This document shows, in pieces, positions 27,710 through 37,264 of a stretch of 64,000 bases of DNA (its first letter is position 1; the number at the start of each line of letters is the position of its first letter). The position numbers and the translations under genes were made by a program. Source of the stretch: Lampropedia cohaerens (GTDB lineage Bacteria > Pseudomonadota > Gammaproteobacteria > Burkholderiales > Burkholderiaceae_C); contig NZ_LBNQ01000040.1 in the NCBI RefSeq assembly GCF_001005215.1, positions 62,001 through 126,000 of the forward strand, read 5' to 3'. The notes beneath the pieces are model-generated. The model did no database searches, was not told the origin of the DNA, and saw nothing but the letters and a program-made list of their open reading frames with translations.

Positions 27710-29098
27710 CTAGCGCTGATCGCCGGCCACTGCGGTTGCGGCGGCGTCGCCCGAGCGGGGTTCGAGCAGGGCATTGATGCGACGCACATCCTCCATGTCC
27801 AGCGTGCCACTGGCCTGGGCCAGTTGCAGGTGGGTAAGCAGCACGTCATAGCGCGCCTGGGCCAGCTGGCGGCGGGTGTCGAACAGCTGGCTCTGGGCGT
27901 CGAGCACGTCCAGGTTGATGCGCACACCTACTTCGTAGCCCAGCTGGTTGGCCTCAAGGGCGCTCAGCGATGAGGCCTGTGCGGCTTCCAATGCCTGTAC
28001 CTGGCTGAGCCTCGATTGCAGACCCAAAAACGCAGTGCGCGTAGCCTGCAGCACCTGGCGGCGGACGTCATCGAGCTGCGCCCGCGCTTGCTCTTCTAGT
28101 GCGACGGTTTCGCGTACACGGTTTTCCACCGCGAAACCGGTAAAGAGCGGCAGGTTGAGCTGCACGCCGATGCTGGCCTGGCGATTGCGTGCGCCCAATG
28201 CGTTGCTCGGTGTGCCGTCCGGATTGCTGGTTTGCCCGAGTCGCGCGGTCAGATCCACCGTGGGCAAGTGGCCAGTGCGTGCCTTTTCGGTTTCCATGCG
28301 GGCGATATCAAGCGCGACGAGCGCGCGCTGGATCTGGGGTTGGTCACGCTCGGCCGCGGCGGTCCAGTCCAGTACGCTGGAAGGCGTAAGAGGAGGAAGC
28401 TCCGCATTCTCGCGCAGTCGCCACGGGCGTGCCTGCACTATGCCCACGGTCTGGTCCAACGCCAGCTTCTTGATTTCCAGGTCATTGGCGGCGGCGATCT
28501 CCTGGGCGTGAATGAGATCAAAGCGCGCCTGGGCTTCGCGCGTGTCGGTAATGGTGGCGTTGCCGACCTCGAAATTGCGCTGTGCAGCTGCTAGCTGCTC
28601 TTGCACTGCAGCTTTTTGGGCCTTGACGAACGTCAGTGTGTCCTCGGCCGCAAGTACCTCGAAATAAGCCTGCGCGACCCGCACGATCAACGCTTGTGCT
28701 GCGGCGTCGAGTTGGTGCTGGGCCAGCGCGATTGCGCGCTGGCTCTGCGCGTACTGCAGGCGGTCGGTGGGTCGGTACAGTGCCTGCGACGCCTCGATGG
28801 CAATACTGCGAGTCGTTCCGGTGTGTCGCGCGTCGGCAAGGTCCGTGTGGCTGCGCGTCTGCGCACGGGAGAGCTCTGCACCGACGCCGAGCTGCGGCAA
28901 TAACGGGGCGCGGGCCTGATCGCTGCGCCTGGCAGCCGCTTCGCGCTCGGCCAGCGCAGCGCGCCATTGGGCGTCGTAGCCGCTGGCGGCTTCAACGAGC
29001 GCGGTCAGGCTTTGCGCCTGGACGCAGGGCAGGGCAAGGACGCTGCTTGCCACAAGGGCGGTGAGCACGGCAGAACGAAAGGGCAGGTGAAAAGCCAT
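27710..29098 (-). CDS. TolC-family outer-membrane efflux/secretion channel
   Basis: A 462-residue outer-membrane factor. A signal peptide (residues 1-28, ending CVQAQS) is followed by two repeats of the OEP fold: long Ala/Gln/Arg-rich helices (for example QRAIALAQHQLDAAAQALIV and RETVALEEQARAQLDDVRRQ) separated by short strand regions with FEVGNATITDTREAQARFD and YEVGVRINLDVLDAQSQLFD, the paired hallmark of TolC. It forms a trimeric tunnel for type I secretion or RND/ABC efflux. No partner pump or membrane-fusion protein is next to it, so the exported substrate is unknown. The ATG at 29098 was chosen because the signal peptide begins there. Confidence 0.93.
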   Translation of the reverse strand: MAFHLPFRSAVLTALVASSVLALPCVQAQSLTALVEAASGYDAQWRAALAEREAAARRSDQARAPLLPQLGVGAELSRAQTRSHTDLADARHTGTTRSIAIEASQALYRPTDRLQYAQSQRAIALAQHQLDAAAQALIVRVAQAYFEVLAAEDTLTFVKAQKAAVQEQLAAAQRNFEVGNATITDTREAQARFDLIHAQEIAAANDLEIKKLALDQTVGIVQARPWRLRENAELPPLTPSSVLDWTAAAERDQPQIQRALVALDIARMETEKARTGHLPTVDLTARLGQTSNPDGTPSNALGARNRQASIGVQLNLPLFTGFAVENRVRETVALEEQARAQLDDVRRQVLQATRTAFLGLQSRLSQVQALEAAQASSLSALEANQLGYEVGVRINLDVLDAQSQLFDTRRQLAQARYDVLLTHLQLAQASGTLDMEDVRRINALLEPRSGDAAATAVAGDQR

Positions 29099-29249
29099 GG
29101 CTGTGTCGGACAAGCAGGAGCAATGGGAGGCGTGCGCGACGCTGGCAATGTGCCAGGGTAGATGATGCGCACCTATCATAGCCGCCTCTCAATGCGTCAC
29201 CCCACGAATGGAGCTGTATGCCAAGTGGCTGCCACGGCTGCTTTCGTTT

Positions 29250-29858
29250 TCATTGCTCCGGCAGCCAGTAGCTGCGCACCAGCTCCAGCATTTGCCGAGA
29301 CGATCGGCCGCGATGGCTGTACTGGTTCTTGGTTTCCTCGGTCAGTTCGGCGAAGGTTTTTCCCAGTTCTGGAACGCACAATACGGGGTCGAAACCGAAG
29401 CCGTTGCTGCCGCGCGGTGCGGTCGCGATGTCAACACTGACCTTGCCAACGGCGATCAGGGGTTCAGGGTCCTCCGCGTGGCGCACGCCAACGAGGGTGC
29501 TGACCATGTAGGCGCGGCGGTCCCGCACATGCTGCATCTGCTCAAGCAGTGCGCGGACGTTGTAGGCGTCGCCCTTGGGATAGCCAAATTGCAGGCTGTA
29601 GTAGGCGGTCTGTACGCCGGGCAGGCCATTGAAGGCACGCACACACAGGCCGGCGTCGTCGGCGATGGCAGGCAGGCCGGTGTGGCTGGCGGCAAAGCGC
29701 GCCTTGGCCAGCGCGTTTTCAACGAATGTATGGTAGGGCTCTTCAGCCTCGCCGGTAAAAAGCTCCCCCTGTGCCACAAGGGTGACGCCCAGCGGCGCGA
29801 AAAGGGCTTGCAGCTCGTGCAGCTTGCCACGGTTGTTGGATGCGAGGACGATGCGCAT
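29250..29858 (-). CDS. rdgB: Non-canonical purine NTP pyrophosphatase (Ham1/RdgB)
   Basis: A 202-residue cytosolic enzyme that hydrolyses dITP, XTP and ITP to monophosphates, keeping hypoxanthine and xanthine out of DNA and RNA. It shows the N-terminal ASNNRGKLHEL, the acidic ADDAGLCV motif, GFGFDPVLCVPELGKTFAEL, and the C-terminal SHRGRSSRQML. The ATG at 29858 fits the conserved N-terminus. It lies 20 bases after rph on the same strand and closes the kinase-phosphatase-rph-rdgB group. Confidence 0.96.
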   Translation of the reverse strand: MRIVLASNNRGKLHELQALFAPLGVTLVAQGELFTGEAEEPYHTFVENALAKARFAASHTGLPAIADDAGLCVRAFNGLPGVQTAYYSLQFGYPKGDAYNVRALLEQMQHVRDRRAYMVSTLVGVRHAEDPEPLIAVGKVSVDIATAPRGSNGFGFDPVLCVPELGKTFAELTEETKNQYSHRGRSSRQMLELVRSYWLPEQ

Positions 29859-29878
29859 GAGAGGGTCTGGGAACGGGT

Positions 29879-30622
29879 TCAAAGGCCAAGCGCGCTGCGC
29901 TGCAGCGCAATCAGCTCACGGATGCCGGCATCGGCCAGATCGAGCAGGGCATTCATCTGCGCGCGTGAAAACGCCGCGCCCTCGGCCGTGCCCTGGACTT
30001 CGACGAAGTTGCCGGACTCGGTCATCACGACGTTCATGTCGGTGTCGCAGGCCGAATCCTCCACGTACTCCAGGTCCAGTAGCGCCTGGCCCTGGACAAT
30101 GCCCACCGACGTGGCGGCCACGGCCTCGCGGATCGGCGATTGCTGGATGAGCCCCTGGGCCAACAGCCACTGGACGGCGTCGTACGCCGCGACCCATGCG
30201 CCGGTAATGGCGGCCGTGCGGGTGCCGCCATCGGCCTGCAGCACGTCACAGTCAAGGTGCAGGGTTCGTTCGCCCAGTGCCTGCAGATCGAATACCGCGC
30301 GCAGCGAGCGGCCGATCAGCCGCTGGATTTCCTGTGTGCGGCCGGACTGCTTGCCCTTGGCGGCCTCACGCGCGCCACGCGTGTGGGTGGCACGCGGCAG
30401 CATGCCGTATTCGGCCGTGACCCAGCCTTCGCCGGTGCCCTTCTTGTGAGGCGGCACACGTTCTTCGACGGACGCGGTGCACAGCACTTTGGTGTGGCCG
30501 GCGCTGATGAGTACCGAGCCCTCGGCATAACGGGTGTACTGACGTTCGATCGTGGTAGGGCGAAGGGCCGTGGCAGTGCGCGCTGCGGTGCGCTGGAAAG
30601 GGGTGTTGTCAAAAGGGATCAT
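29879..30622 (-). CDS. rph: Ribonuclease PH
   Basis: A 247-residue phosphate-dependent exoribonuclease that trims tRNA 3' ends. Characteristic sequences are the N-terminal [20 protein letters not shown], the phosphate-binding [21 protein letters not shown], the catalytic acidic stretch [18 protein letters not shown] and [14 protein letters not shown]. Full length, so unlike the truncated K-12 version. The ATG at 30622 matches the family start. It sits 94 bases after the PP2C gene and 20 bases before rdgB, a pairing common in proteobacteria. Confidence 0.97.
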   Translation of the reverse strand: MIPFDNTPFQRTAARTATALRPTTIERQYTRYAEGSVLISAGHTKVLCTASVEERVPPHKKGTGEGWVTAEYGMLPRATHTRGAREAAKGKQSGRTQEIQRLIGRSLRAVFDLQALGERTLHLDCDVLQADGGTRTAAITGAWVAAYDAVQWLLAQGLIQQSPIREAVAATSVGIVQGQALLDLEYVEDSACDTDMNVVMTESGNFVEVQGTAEGAAFSRAQMNALLDLADAGIRELIALQRSALGL

Positions 30623-30716
30623 GAATGTAGCTAAAAAGGTGGCAACAGCCGCGCAGTGGTCGGGGCAGCAGTCAATGTGAACACCGCTGCCGCGCAGCGG
30701 CATGAACATTCCCGAG

Positions 30717-31589
30717 CTAGCGCCGGTTCAAGGCCTTGTTGATGTCGGCCAGGCTGCGTTCGATGTCGAGATCATCAAGCAGGTTACCGGAAATTGTGGT
30801 GGTGAACTCCTCAACATCGGAAAAGTCATCATCCAGCTCAGGCGGCGGGGTGGGGCGCTTGCTGGCTTCTTCAAGCCATTCCAGCGCAATGACGGTGATG
30901 TTATCGCTGTGTCTGCCGGCCATCTGATAGGCATGCTCGACCAGCGCGACGGCACTTTCACGCACCTCGCCCTGGTAGATGCCGGCGACGATGGCCTCGT
31001 CGTCCAGCGGCCCCCAGAGGCCATCAGAGCACAGCAGGATGCGGTCGTGACGCGCGAGCGGCCGCGCCTCACCCAGGTCATAGATGGGGCGCGCGGGCGA
31101 GCCCAGGCATGTAAAGAGCACGTTGCGGTTGATCTCGCCAACCTTGGTCAACACGGATTCGCGCAGTTCGGAGTACGAGTGGTCACGGGTGCGCGTGACC
31201 AGCGCGCCGTTGCGCATGACGTACAGGCGTGAGTCGCCGCAATGGATCCACTGCAGCATGCCCTGCTGAATGACGGCGGCGACCAGCGTGGTGCGTGGCG
31301 AGTCCGGCATGCCTTTGTCGATGGCGTAGCGCAGGATCTGGCGGTGCGCCATCAGCAATCCGGACTCGAGAAAATGCGCTACGTCTTCCAGCATCGGCTG
31401 CGCCTGCCGCCTGAACAGCGCCGCAATGGTCTGCAGGGCAATCTGCGCGGCCATTTCTCCTTCCGGATGGCCGCCCATGCCGTCGGCAAGGATGAACAGC
31501 GCAGAGTCGGCCGTGTGGCAGTAGCCCATGCGGTCCTCGTTGCGGGCGCGACCGCCCTGGTGGCTGGTCTGGAATACGGAGAATTTCAT
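30717..31589 (-). CDS. PP2C-family Ser/Thr protein phosphatase
   Basis: A 290-residue metal-dependent phosphatase. Conserved PP2C motifs are present: [11 protein letters not shown] (first metal Asp), [51 protein letters not shown] and [10 protein letters not shown] (last metal Asp). A C-terminal tail of about 40 residues is acidic ([12 protein letters not shown]). It lies 20 bases after the Ser/Thr kinase gene on the same strand, so the two almost certainly form a phosphorylation-dephosphorylation pair; substrates are not evident. Cytoplasmic, with no membrane segment. Confidence 0.94.
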   Translation of the reverse strand: MKFSVFQTSHQGGRARNEDRMGYCHTADSALFILADGMGGHPEGEMAAQIALQTIAALFRRQAQPMLEDVAHFLESGLLMAHRQILRYAIDKGMPDSPRTTLVAAVIQQGMLQWIHCGDSRLYVMRNGALVTRTRDHSYSELRESVLTKVGEINRNVLFTCLGSPARPIYDLGEARPLARHDRILLCSDGLWGPLDDEAIVAGIYQGEVRESAVALVEHAYQMAGRHSDNITVIALEWLEEASKRPTPPPELDDDFSDVEEFTTTISGNLLDDLDIERSLADINKALNRR

Positions 31590-31609
31590 GGGGATGTTCA
31601 GGATGCGCG

Positions 31610-32620
31610 TCAGCCAGGCTCACGCTTGCCGCCGGTCACCAGCGCGCTGATCTGCATGCGCATCTTCTCTGCCATGCTCATTTTGGAATAGCGCAGCTCG
31701 GATTCGCGGGCAAGCTCCTTCTGGAGCGTGAACACCGACTGCGGACGCGCCAGCGGATCCATGGCCATGCACCATTCGACGACCTGGATCAGATTGTCCG
31801 AATAGATGTTGCGCACGCGGCTGAGCGCCAGCGCCAGCCGGTCCTTCTCATTGCGCTGCGGCACGTCGTTGGGCGGCACGCCCAGCATGCAGGCGTAGAT
31901 GCAGGCGCCGATGGCGTAAATGTCCGTCCACGGGCCTAGCGCGCCATCGCGCTTGTACATCTCTGGCGCGGCAAAGCCTGGGGTATACATGGGACGCACG
32001 AAGTTGCCTTCCTTGGAAAGCACCTCGCGTGCGGCGCCGAAGTCGATCATCACGGCGCGGTCATCATCGGTGATGAAAATATTGGCCGGTTTGATGTCCA
32101 GATGCAGCATCTTGTGCTGGTGCACGATACGCAGGCCGCGCAGGATCTCGTCGAACAGCGAGCGGATGGTCGCTTCGCGAAACACCTTGCGGCTGTCCGG
32201 ATTGCGCGCGGTGACGATGTACTCCTGCAAGGTGGCGCCCTCCAGGTGATTCATCACCATGTAGACCGTTTCGTTCTCGCGAAAGAAGTTGAGCACGCTC
32301 ACCACCGAGGCATGCGAGATCTGCGCCAGCGAGCGGCCTTCCTCGAAGAAGCTTTTCAGCCCCAGCCGGTACAGAGACATCTTCTCCGGCGGTACCTGTG
32401 GCACCAGTTGCCCGGCCTCGCGCGTGACCAGCGAGCTGGGCAGATATTCCTTGATGGCCACGGGATGTCCGTTAGGGTCGACCGCGTAATACACAACGCC
32501 GAATCCGCCTGAGGAAATCCGGTGCAACAGGCGGTATCCACCGACCATGGTGTTGGGCGGCAGCGCCGCCGGCTTGGACTTGGCGGCCGGGCCAGATGGA
32601 GAAGGCGAGGAAGTGGCCAT
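31610..32620 (-). CDS. Hanks-type Ser/Thr protein kinase
   Basis: A 336-residue soluble eukaryotic-like kinase. After a Ser/Pro/Ala-rich head of about 25 residues come a Gly loop (RISSGGFGVVYYAV), the catalytic Lys in VAIKEY, the catalytic loop HLDIKPANIF, the Mg-binding DFGAAR, the APE motif as AAPEMY, and DIYAIGACIYACMLG. The C-terminal 50 residues are helical (QKELARESELRYSKMSMAEKM) and contain no PASTA or membrane segment, unlike PknB. It is divergent from yicC, 94 bases apart, and followed by its likely partner phosphatase. Confidence 0.94.
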   Translation of the reverse strand: MATSSPSPSGPAAKSKPAALPPNTMVGGYRLLHRISSGGFGVVYYAVDPNGHPVAIKEYLPSSLVTREAGQLVPQVPPEKMSLYRLGLKSFFEEGRSLAQISHASVVSVLNFFRENETVYMVMNHLEGATLQEYIVTARNPDSRKVFREATIRSLFDEILRGLRIVHQHKMLHLDIKPANIFITDDDRAVMIDFGAAREVLSKEGNFVRPMYTPGFAAPEMYKRDGALGPWTDIYAIGACIYACMLGVPPNDVPQRNEKDRLALALSRVRNIYSDNLIQVVEWCMAMDPLARPQSVFTLQKELARESELRYSKMSMAEKMRMQISALVTGGKREPG

Positions 32621-32659
32621 CGCGGCGCGTGTAGTCTCGGTTGAGCGGAAATGTGCGGT

Positions 32660-32666
32660 GATAATA
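32660..32666. promoter_or_regulatory. Symmetric -10-like element between the kinase gene and yicC
   Basis: GATAATA at 32660-32666 reads as GATAAT toward yicC and as TATTAT toward the kinase gene, in the middle of a 94-base divergent gap. Either -10 would give a leader of about 40 bases. No convincing -35 on either side. Confidence 0.35.
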
Positions 32667-32714
32667 GCCGCTTTGGATGGCCCGTCGAGTGGTTACAGCT
32701 CGAATCTCTTGTAT

Positions 32715-33626
32715 ATGACAGTTTACAGTATGACCGGGTATGCCTCCGTGCAGGCTGCGCTGGGCGCAGGTGACGGTGCCAGTGTGCTGATGCTGGAGTT
32801 GCGTTCGGTCAACAGTCGGTTCCTGGACCTGGTACTGAAAGTGCCGGATGCCTTCAAGCCACTGGAAGGCAAGCTGCGCCAGAGCCTTGCCGAGCAGCTC
32901 CAGCGCGGCAAGGTGGAATTGCGCGTGGCCTTGCGCGAGACGGGGGCGGGGGCCGGCGCACTCGATGTCCGGGCACTGCAACAGTTGCACTGGATACAGA
33001 CGCAGGTGCAGAACTGGCTGCCCGACGCCCGGGCACTGTCGGTGGCAGAGGCGTTGCAGTGGCTGCAGAGCCGAGCGCCGCAGGAGCACGGGCTGGAGTG
33101 GACGCCGGAGTTGGAGCGTGCTGTGATGCAGGCCATCGCCGCCCTCAAGCACGCACGCGCCAGTGAAGGCGCGCGCCTCAAGGCCATTTTGCTCGAGAAG
33201 GTGGATGCGTTGCGCGAATGGGTCGCCAAGGCGGCGCCGCTCGTGCCTCGTCTGGTTGAGCAACAGCGCGAGCGGTTCCTCGAGCGCTGGAAAGAGGCGC
33301 TGGCCAGTGCCAGTGATGCGAATGGCACTCCTCCGGTCGAGGAGCGCGAAGCGCAGCAGCGGGCATTGACGGAAGCGACGGCCTTTGCCATTCGCATCGA
33401 CGTGGCCGAGGAACTGGCCCGTCTGACGGCGCATCTTGATGAGGTTGAGCATCTGCTTGGTCAGGGTGGAGCAGTGGGCAAGCGACTGGACTTCCTGATG
33501 CAGGAGTTGCATCGCGAAGCCAACACGCTGGGCAGCAAATCCGCATTGTTGGAGCTCAGTCGCATCAGCATGGAAATGAAGGTGTTGATCGAGCAAATGC
33601 GCGAGCAGGTCCAGAACATCGAATGA
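32715..33626 (+). CDS. yicC: YicC-family endoribonuclease
   Basis: A 303-residue member of the YicC/YloC family (YicC_N then DUF1732). The N-terminus [10 protein letters not shown] and [19 protein letters not shown] are diagnostic, as is the C-terminal [20 protein letters not shown] with catalytic acidic and His residues. E. coli YicC is known to act as an endoribonuclease, for example on the RyhB small RNA. The ATG at 32715 was chosen; upstream open frame enters the divergent promoter region. It precedes gmk, as in many proteobacteria, and the two are probably co-transcribed. Confidence 0.92.
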   Translation: MTVYSMTGYASVQAALGAGDGASVLMLELRSVNSRFLDLVLKVPDAFKPLEGKLRQSLAEQLQRGKVELRVALRETGAGAGALDVRALQQLHWIQTQVQNWLPDARALSVAEALQWLQSRAPQEHGLEWTPELERAVMQAIAALKHARASEGARLKAILLEKVDALREWVAKAAPLVPRLVEQQRERFLERWKEALASASDANGTPPVEEREAQQRALTEATAFAIRIDVAEELARLTAHLDEVEHLLGQGGAVGKRLDFLMQELHREANTLGSKSALLELSRISMEMKVLIEQMREQVQNIE

Positions 33627-33718
33627 CTCGGCGTGCGCAAGGCGTTCGCCGGCGCACACCTGCCTTTCCTTATTCGCCAACCGAAATCTACGTGCAGGCC
33701 GCAGGCCTACTTTTCTTT

Positions 33719-34369
33719 ATGCGTGATTCTCTTGTGTCCGCCGGTGAAGCCGACTATCCGGGCAATCTCTTCGTCGTGGCCGCTCCAAGTGGGGCAGGCA
33801 AGTCCAGCCTGGTCAAGGCGTTGCTGGAGCTGGATACGCGTGTGGCACCCACGGTCTCGCACACCACGCGCGCACCACGCGGCCAGGAAAAACATGGCCG
33901 TGAGTACTTTTTCATCTCCGATGCGGAGTTTGACGACATGGTGGCCAATGATGCCTTTCTGGAGTGGGCCAACGTGCATGGCAACCGCTATGGAACGGCC
34001 AAGCGAGCGGTGGCCGATCGCATCGCGCAAGGGGGCGATGTCGTGCTGGAAATCGATTTCCAGGGGGCCATGCAGGTGCGGCGGGTGTTTTCCAATGCGG
34101 TGCTGATCTTTATTCTGCCGCCCAGTCTGGAGGAGTTGCGCGCGCGGCTGGAGCGCCGCGGGGAGGACCGCCCCGACGTTATCGACCTGCGCATGCGCAA
34201 TGCCAGCGTCGAGATGGCGCAGGCCGAGAAGTTCGACTTCGTTATAATTAACGAGGTTTTCGAGCGTGCGCTCTTTGACCTCAAGAGCATTGTGCAGGCG
34301 CAGCGGCTGCGCTATGCGGCCCAGCGTCGGGCAAGGCGCGACGTGTTCGCGGCGCTTGGTATCGCCTGA
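33719..34369 (+). CDS. gmk: Guanylate kinase
   Basis: A 216-residue enzyme converting GMP to GDP. The P-loop is [10 protein letters not shown], followed by the GMP-binding S-H-T-T-R-x-P-R-x-G-E ([20 protein letters not shown]), [14 protein letters not shown] and a C-terminal helix. The ATG at 33719 was preferred to an upstream codon because only about ten residues precede the conserved core from there. The Shine-Dalgarno is poor. With rpoZ and spoT downstream it forms the conserved gmk-rpoZ-spoT order that links GTP pools to (p)ppGpp. Confidence 0.97.
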   Translation: MRDSLVSAGEADYPGNLFVVAAPSGAGKSSLVKALLELDTRVAPTVSHTTRAPRGQEKHGREYFFISDAEFDDMVANDAFLEWANVHGNRYGTAKRAVADRIAQGGDVVLEIDFQGAMQVRRVFSNAVLIFILPPSLEELRARLERRGEDRPDVIDLRMRNASVEMAQAEKFDFVIINEVFERALFDLKSIVQAQRLRYAAQRRARRDVFAALGIA

Positions 34370-34470
34370 AGCGTGAAGGGGCGGCGGGGCGTGCGCTTGG
34401 CGCTGGTTATGCGCGTAAGCGCTTTTTCGTTTTATTTCATCGGGCCTGCAGGGCCCGAGCAGGATTTCTC

Positions 34471-34674
34471 ATGGCACGCATCACCGTAGAAGATTGTCTC
34501 AAGCAGATTCCTAACCGTTTCCAGCTGGTGCTGGCCGCGACCTACCGGGCCCGCATGATCAACCAGGGACATGCGCCCAAGGTCGAAACCAATAACAAGG
34601 CCGCCGTGACGGCGCTGCGCGAGATCGCGGCAGGCAAGGTCGGTCTCGAAATGCTCCGACGCGTGCCGCTGTGA
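34471..34674 (+). CDS. rpoZ: RNA polymerase omega subunit
   Basis: A 67-residue subunit that helps assemble RNA polymerase around beta-prime and forms part of the ppGpp binding site. It has the canonical [26 protein letters not shown] and the [16 protein letters not shown] helix. It is shorter than the E. coli protein (91) but usual for Burkholderiales. AGGA precedes the ATG. It lies 101 bases after gmk and ends before a terminator. Confidence 0.97.
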   Translation: MARITVEDCLKQIPNRFQLVLAATYRARMINQGHAPKVETNNKAAVTALREIAAGKVGLEMLRRVPL

Positions 34675-34734
34675 CGCGGTGTGCCCCGGTGGACATGGCC
34701 CGCGGCCTTCTGGCGGAATTTCCTCGCCGCACTG

Positions 34735-34761
34735 AACACCCTTCGGGGTGTTTTGTTTTTT
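34735..34761 (+). terminator. Terminator after rpoZ
   Basis: Stem AACACCC/GGGTGTT (34735-34741 with 34746-34752), tetraloop TTCG, then a T-rich run to 34761. It separates rpoZ from spoT, so spoT probably also has its own promoter. Confidence 0.88.
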
Positions 34762-34807
34762 ACCAACAGTCGCTGCTGAAGTAGCGGGCTTTTGCTACAT
34801 TTGCAAG

Positions 34808-37084
34808 ATGACGATGTCCGGACATGCAAATGCAGTCATTCACCGCGCACCGGCGCCCGCCTCGCCCGCCAATGCGGCCGTTTCTGCGCTGAGCGCCGAG
34901 CATGCCGCGCTGGTGGCCAATGCCTATGCTGGTTTTGCGCGCACCATTGCCTACCTTTCCGAGGACGATCAGGCACGCGTTGAGCGTGCCTTTGCATTTG
35001 CGCAGCAGGCGCACGCCGGACAGTATCGCAACAGCGGCGAACCCTACATCACGCACCCCATCGCGGTGGCGCAGTTGTGCGCGCAATGGCATCTGGACAG
35101 CCCTGCACTGGCCGCCGCGTTGCTGCACGATGCGATGGAGGATTGCGGCGTCTCGAAGCAGGATATTGCCGCGCAGTTCGGGCAAGACGTGGCCGATCTG
35201 GTGGATGGGCTGACCAAGCTGGACAAGCTCGAGTTCCACTCGCGGGAGGAGAATCAGGCGCAGTCCTTTCGCAAGATGCTGCTGGCGATGGCCAAGGATG
35301 TGCGCGTCATCCTCATCAAGCTGGCCGATCGCACCCACAACATGCGTACGCTCTCGGTGGCGCCGCGCAGCAAGTGGCGCCGCATCTCGCGCGAGACGAT
35401 GGACATCTACGTCCCCATTGCCAATCGCCTTGGGCTCAATGCGACGGTGCGCGAGCTGCGCGAGCTGTCCTTCAAGCACCTGTACCCCTGGCGGTACCAG
35501 ACGCTGGTCAAGGCGGTCGAACGTGTCAAGGCCAGGCGGCGCGGGATGGCCGAGCGCGTGCGCTCCGAGTTGGAGAAGGCCTTTGCGCAGCGGCAGATCA
35601 AGGTGCGCCTGCTGGAGCGCGAGCAGGAGCTCTACAAGGTCTATGAGCAGATGACCCGCAAGGGCCTGAGCTTCGCCAAGGTGAGCGACATCTTTGGCGT
35701 TCAGGCACTGTTTGAGAACGTCTCGGACTGCTATACAGGCCTAGGCGTTTTGCATCAGACCTATCGCCCCTTGCCTGGCCATTTCAAGGACTTTATCGCC
35801 AATCCCAAGCCCAACGGTTACCAGTCACTGCATACGGCGTTGCTCGGACCGTCCGAGGTGGAGGTGGAGGTGGAGCTACGCACGGAGATGATGCATGTCG
35901 TGGCCGAAACCGGGATTGCTGCGCACTGGCTCTACCAGTCCAACGGGATGGACCGCATGCTGGCCGACAGCCTCAATGGCCGCTGGCTTGAATCGATGCT
36001 GGAGATCGAGAATGTCTCCGACGACGCCAGCGAGTTCCTCAGCGACGTCAAGGTGGACCTGCACCCGGAGTCTGTCTACGTCTTCACGCCCAAGAACCAG
36101 ATCCTCACGCTGCCCATCGGCGCGACGGTGGTGGATTTTGCCTACGCGATCCATTCCAACGTCGGCGATCACATCGCTGCAGCCATGGTCAACGGCCAGC
36201 CCGCGTCGCTGCGCACAGTGCTCAAGAACGGCGACACGATCGAGATCATCACCGCCGATGACGCCACGCCCCATCCCGGCTGGCTGGAGTTCGTCAAGAC
36301 CGGGCGGGCTCGCTCGAAGATTCGCAGCCAGCTCAAGCATGCCAATCAGCAGGAAACCAGCGCGCTCGGCCTGCGTTTGCTGACACAGGCCCTGCGGGTG
36401 GCTGGCTACAACGATCTGCCGGCAGACTCTCCGCTGGCAGACGCAATCTGGCAGAACCTGGCGATTCTGCACCAGGGCAAGTCGCGTGAGCAGATCCTGC
36501 AGGACCTGGGCCATGGCCGTCTGATTGCGAATGAACTCGTCAAGCAGATCGGGCAGGTGCTGCAGGGGCTGGGTCTGCGCCCGGATGCGCTGGTGCTGTC
36601 CAAGGAGCGGCTAATGGCCCCGGCGCCGGCTGCGGTGCTGGCCATCGGCGGCGCCGACAGTGCGCCAGTGCGCTACGCAGCCTGCTGCGGCCCCTTGCCT
36701 GGTGATGCCATCACGGGCATTCTGGTCAGCGGTCGTGGCCTGGAGGTGCACCGGCAAAACTGTCCGGTCGCCGAACGTCGGCGCGCCAAGGAGCCGGCAT
36801 CGTTCGTGCCGGTAGAGTGGGCTGAGGAGCCCGTCGGCGAATTCGACGCAACGCTCATCCTGCACCTGCGCAACACCAAGGGTGCGCTGGCCGAGGCCAC
36901 TGTGGTGATGGCCCAGTCGGAGGTGGACATCCGCCGCATCGACATGGTCGAGGAAGGTCGGCTGGAGGCCATCGAGATCCGCATGGGCATTACGGTGCGC
37001 GATCTGGCACACATGGAACTCTTGCTGAAGAACCTGCGCCGCGCCCGCAACGTACTGCGCGCCCAGCGCTTCATGGCGGAGTAG
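34808..37084 (+). CDS. spoT: Bifunctional (p)ppGpp synthetase/hydrolase
   Basis: A 758-residue long RSH enzyme. The HD hydrolase domain holds HAGQYRNSGEPYITHP and the catalytic HDAMED (His107-Asp108), so hydrolysis is expected. The synthetase domain (about 250-370) has KVSDIFGVQALF, PKPNGYQSLHTALLGP and the catalytic Glu of VEVELRTEMM. TGS (YVFTPKNQILTLPIGATVVDFAY), helical, zinc-finger (CCGPLPGD) and C-terminal ACT domains follow. In the synthetase motif D-I-x-x-x-R, the usual Arg is Gln at residue 299, so synthetic activity may be reduced. The ATG at 34808 lies 46 bases after the rpoZ terminator and has little Shine-Dalgarno. It sets the stringent response. Confidence 0.96.
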   Translation: MTMSGHANAVIHRAPAPASPANAAVSALSAEHAALVANAYAGFARTIAYLSEDDQARVERAFAFAQQAHAGQYRNSGEPYITHPIAVAQLCAQWHLDSPALAAALLHDAMEDCGVSKQDIAAQFGQDVADLVDGLTKLDKLEFHSREENQAQSFRKMLLAMAKDVRVILIKLADRTHNMRTLSVAPRSKWRRISRETMDIYVPIANRLGLNATVRELRELSFKHLYPWRYQTLVKAVERVKARRRGMAERVRSELEKAFAQRQIKVRLLEREQELYKVYEQMTRKGLSFAKVSDIFGVQALFENVSDCYTGLGVLHQTYRPLPGHFKDFIANPKPNGYQSLHTALLGPSEVEVEVELRTEMMHVVAETGIAAHWLYQSNGMDRMLADSLNGRWLESMLEIENVSDDASEFLSDVKVDLHPESVYVFTPKNQILTLPIGATVVDFAYAIHSNVGDHIAAAMVNGQPASLRTVLKNGDTIEIITADDATPHPGWLEFVKTGRARSKIRSQLKHANQQETSALGLRLLTQALRVAGYNDLPADSPLADAIWQNLAILHQGKSREQILQDLGHGRLIANELVKQIGQVLQGLGLRPDALVLSKERLMAPAPAAVLAIGGADSAPVRYAACCGPLPGDAITGILVSGRGLEVHRQNCPVAERRRAKEPASFVPVEWAEEPVGEFDATLILHLRNTKGALAEATVVMAQSEVDIRRIDMVEEGRLEAIEIRMGITVRDLAHMELLLKNLRRARNVLRAQRFMAE

Positions 37085-37159
37085 AAACCCGCTGCTGCAA
37101 ATGCCTGGTCTGCCGCATTGCGGTTGCCAACCGTTAGAATCTGGCGCTTGACCGGGCCT

Positions 37160-37187
37160 GGGCGTGCCAGCATGGCGCGCCCTTTTT
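37160..37187 (+). terminator. Terminator of spoT
   Basis: A 9-base-pair stem GGGCGTGCC/GGCGCGCCC (37160-37168 with 37174-37182, one G-T pair, loop AGCAT) followed by five T. It lies 75 bases past the spoT stop and before lepA. Confidence 0.82.
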
Positions 37188-37264
37188 GTTGCGCCGTGCA
37201 CAAGGTCAGGGGCAGCAGGCAGAATCTGCGCCCGCGCAGTGCGTAACTCCTTCAGTTGGAATCC

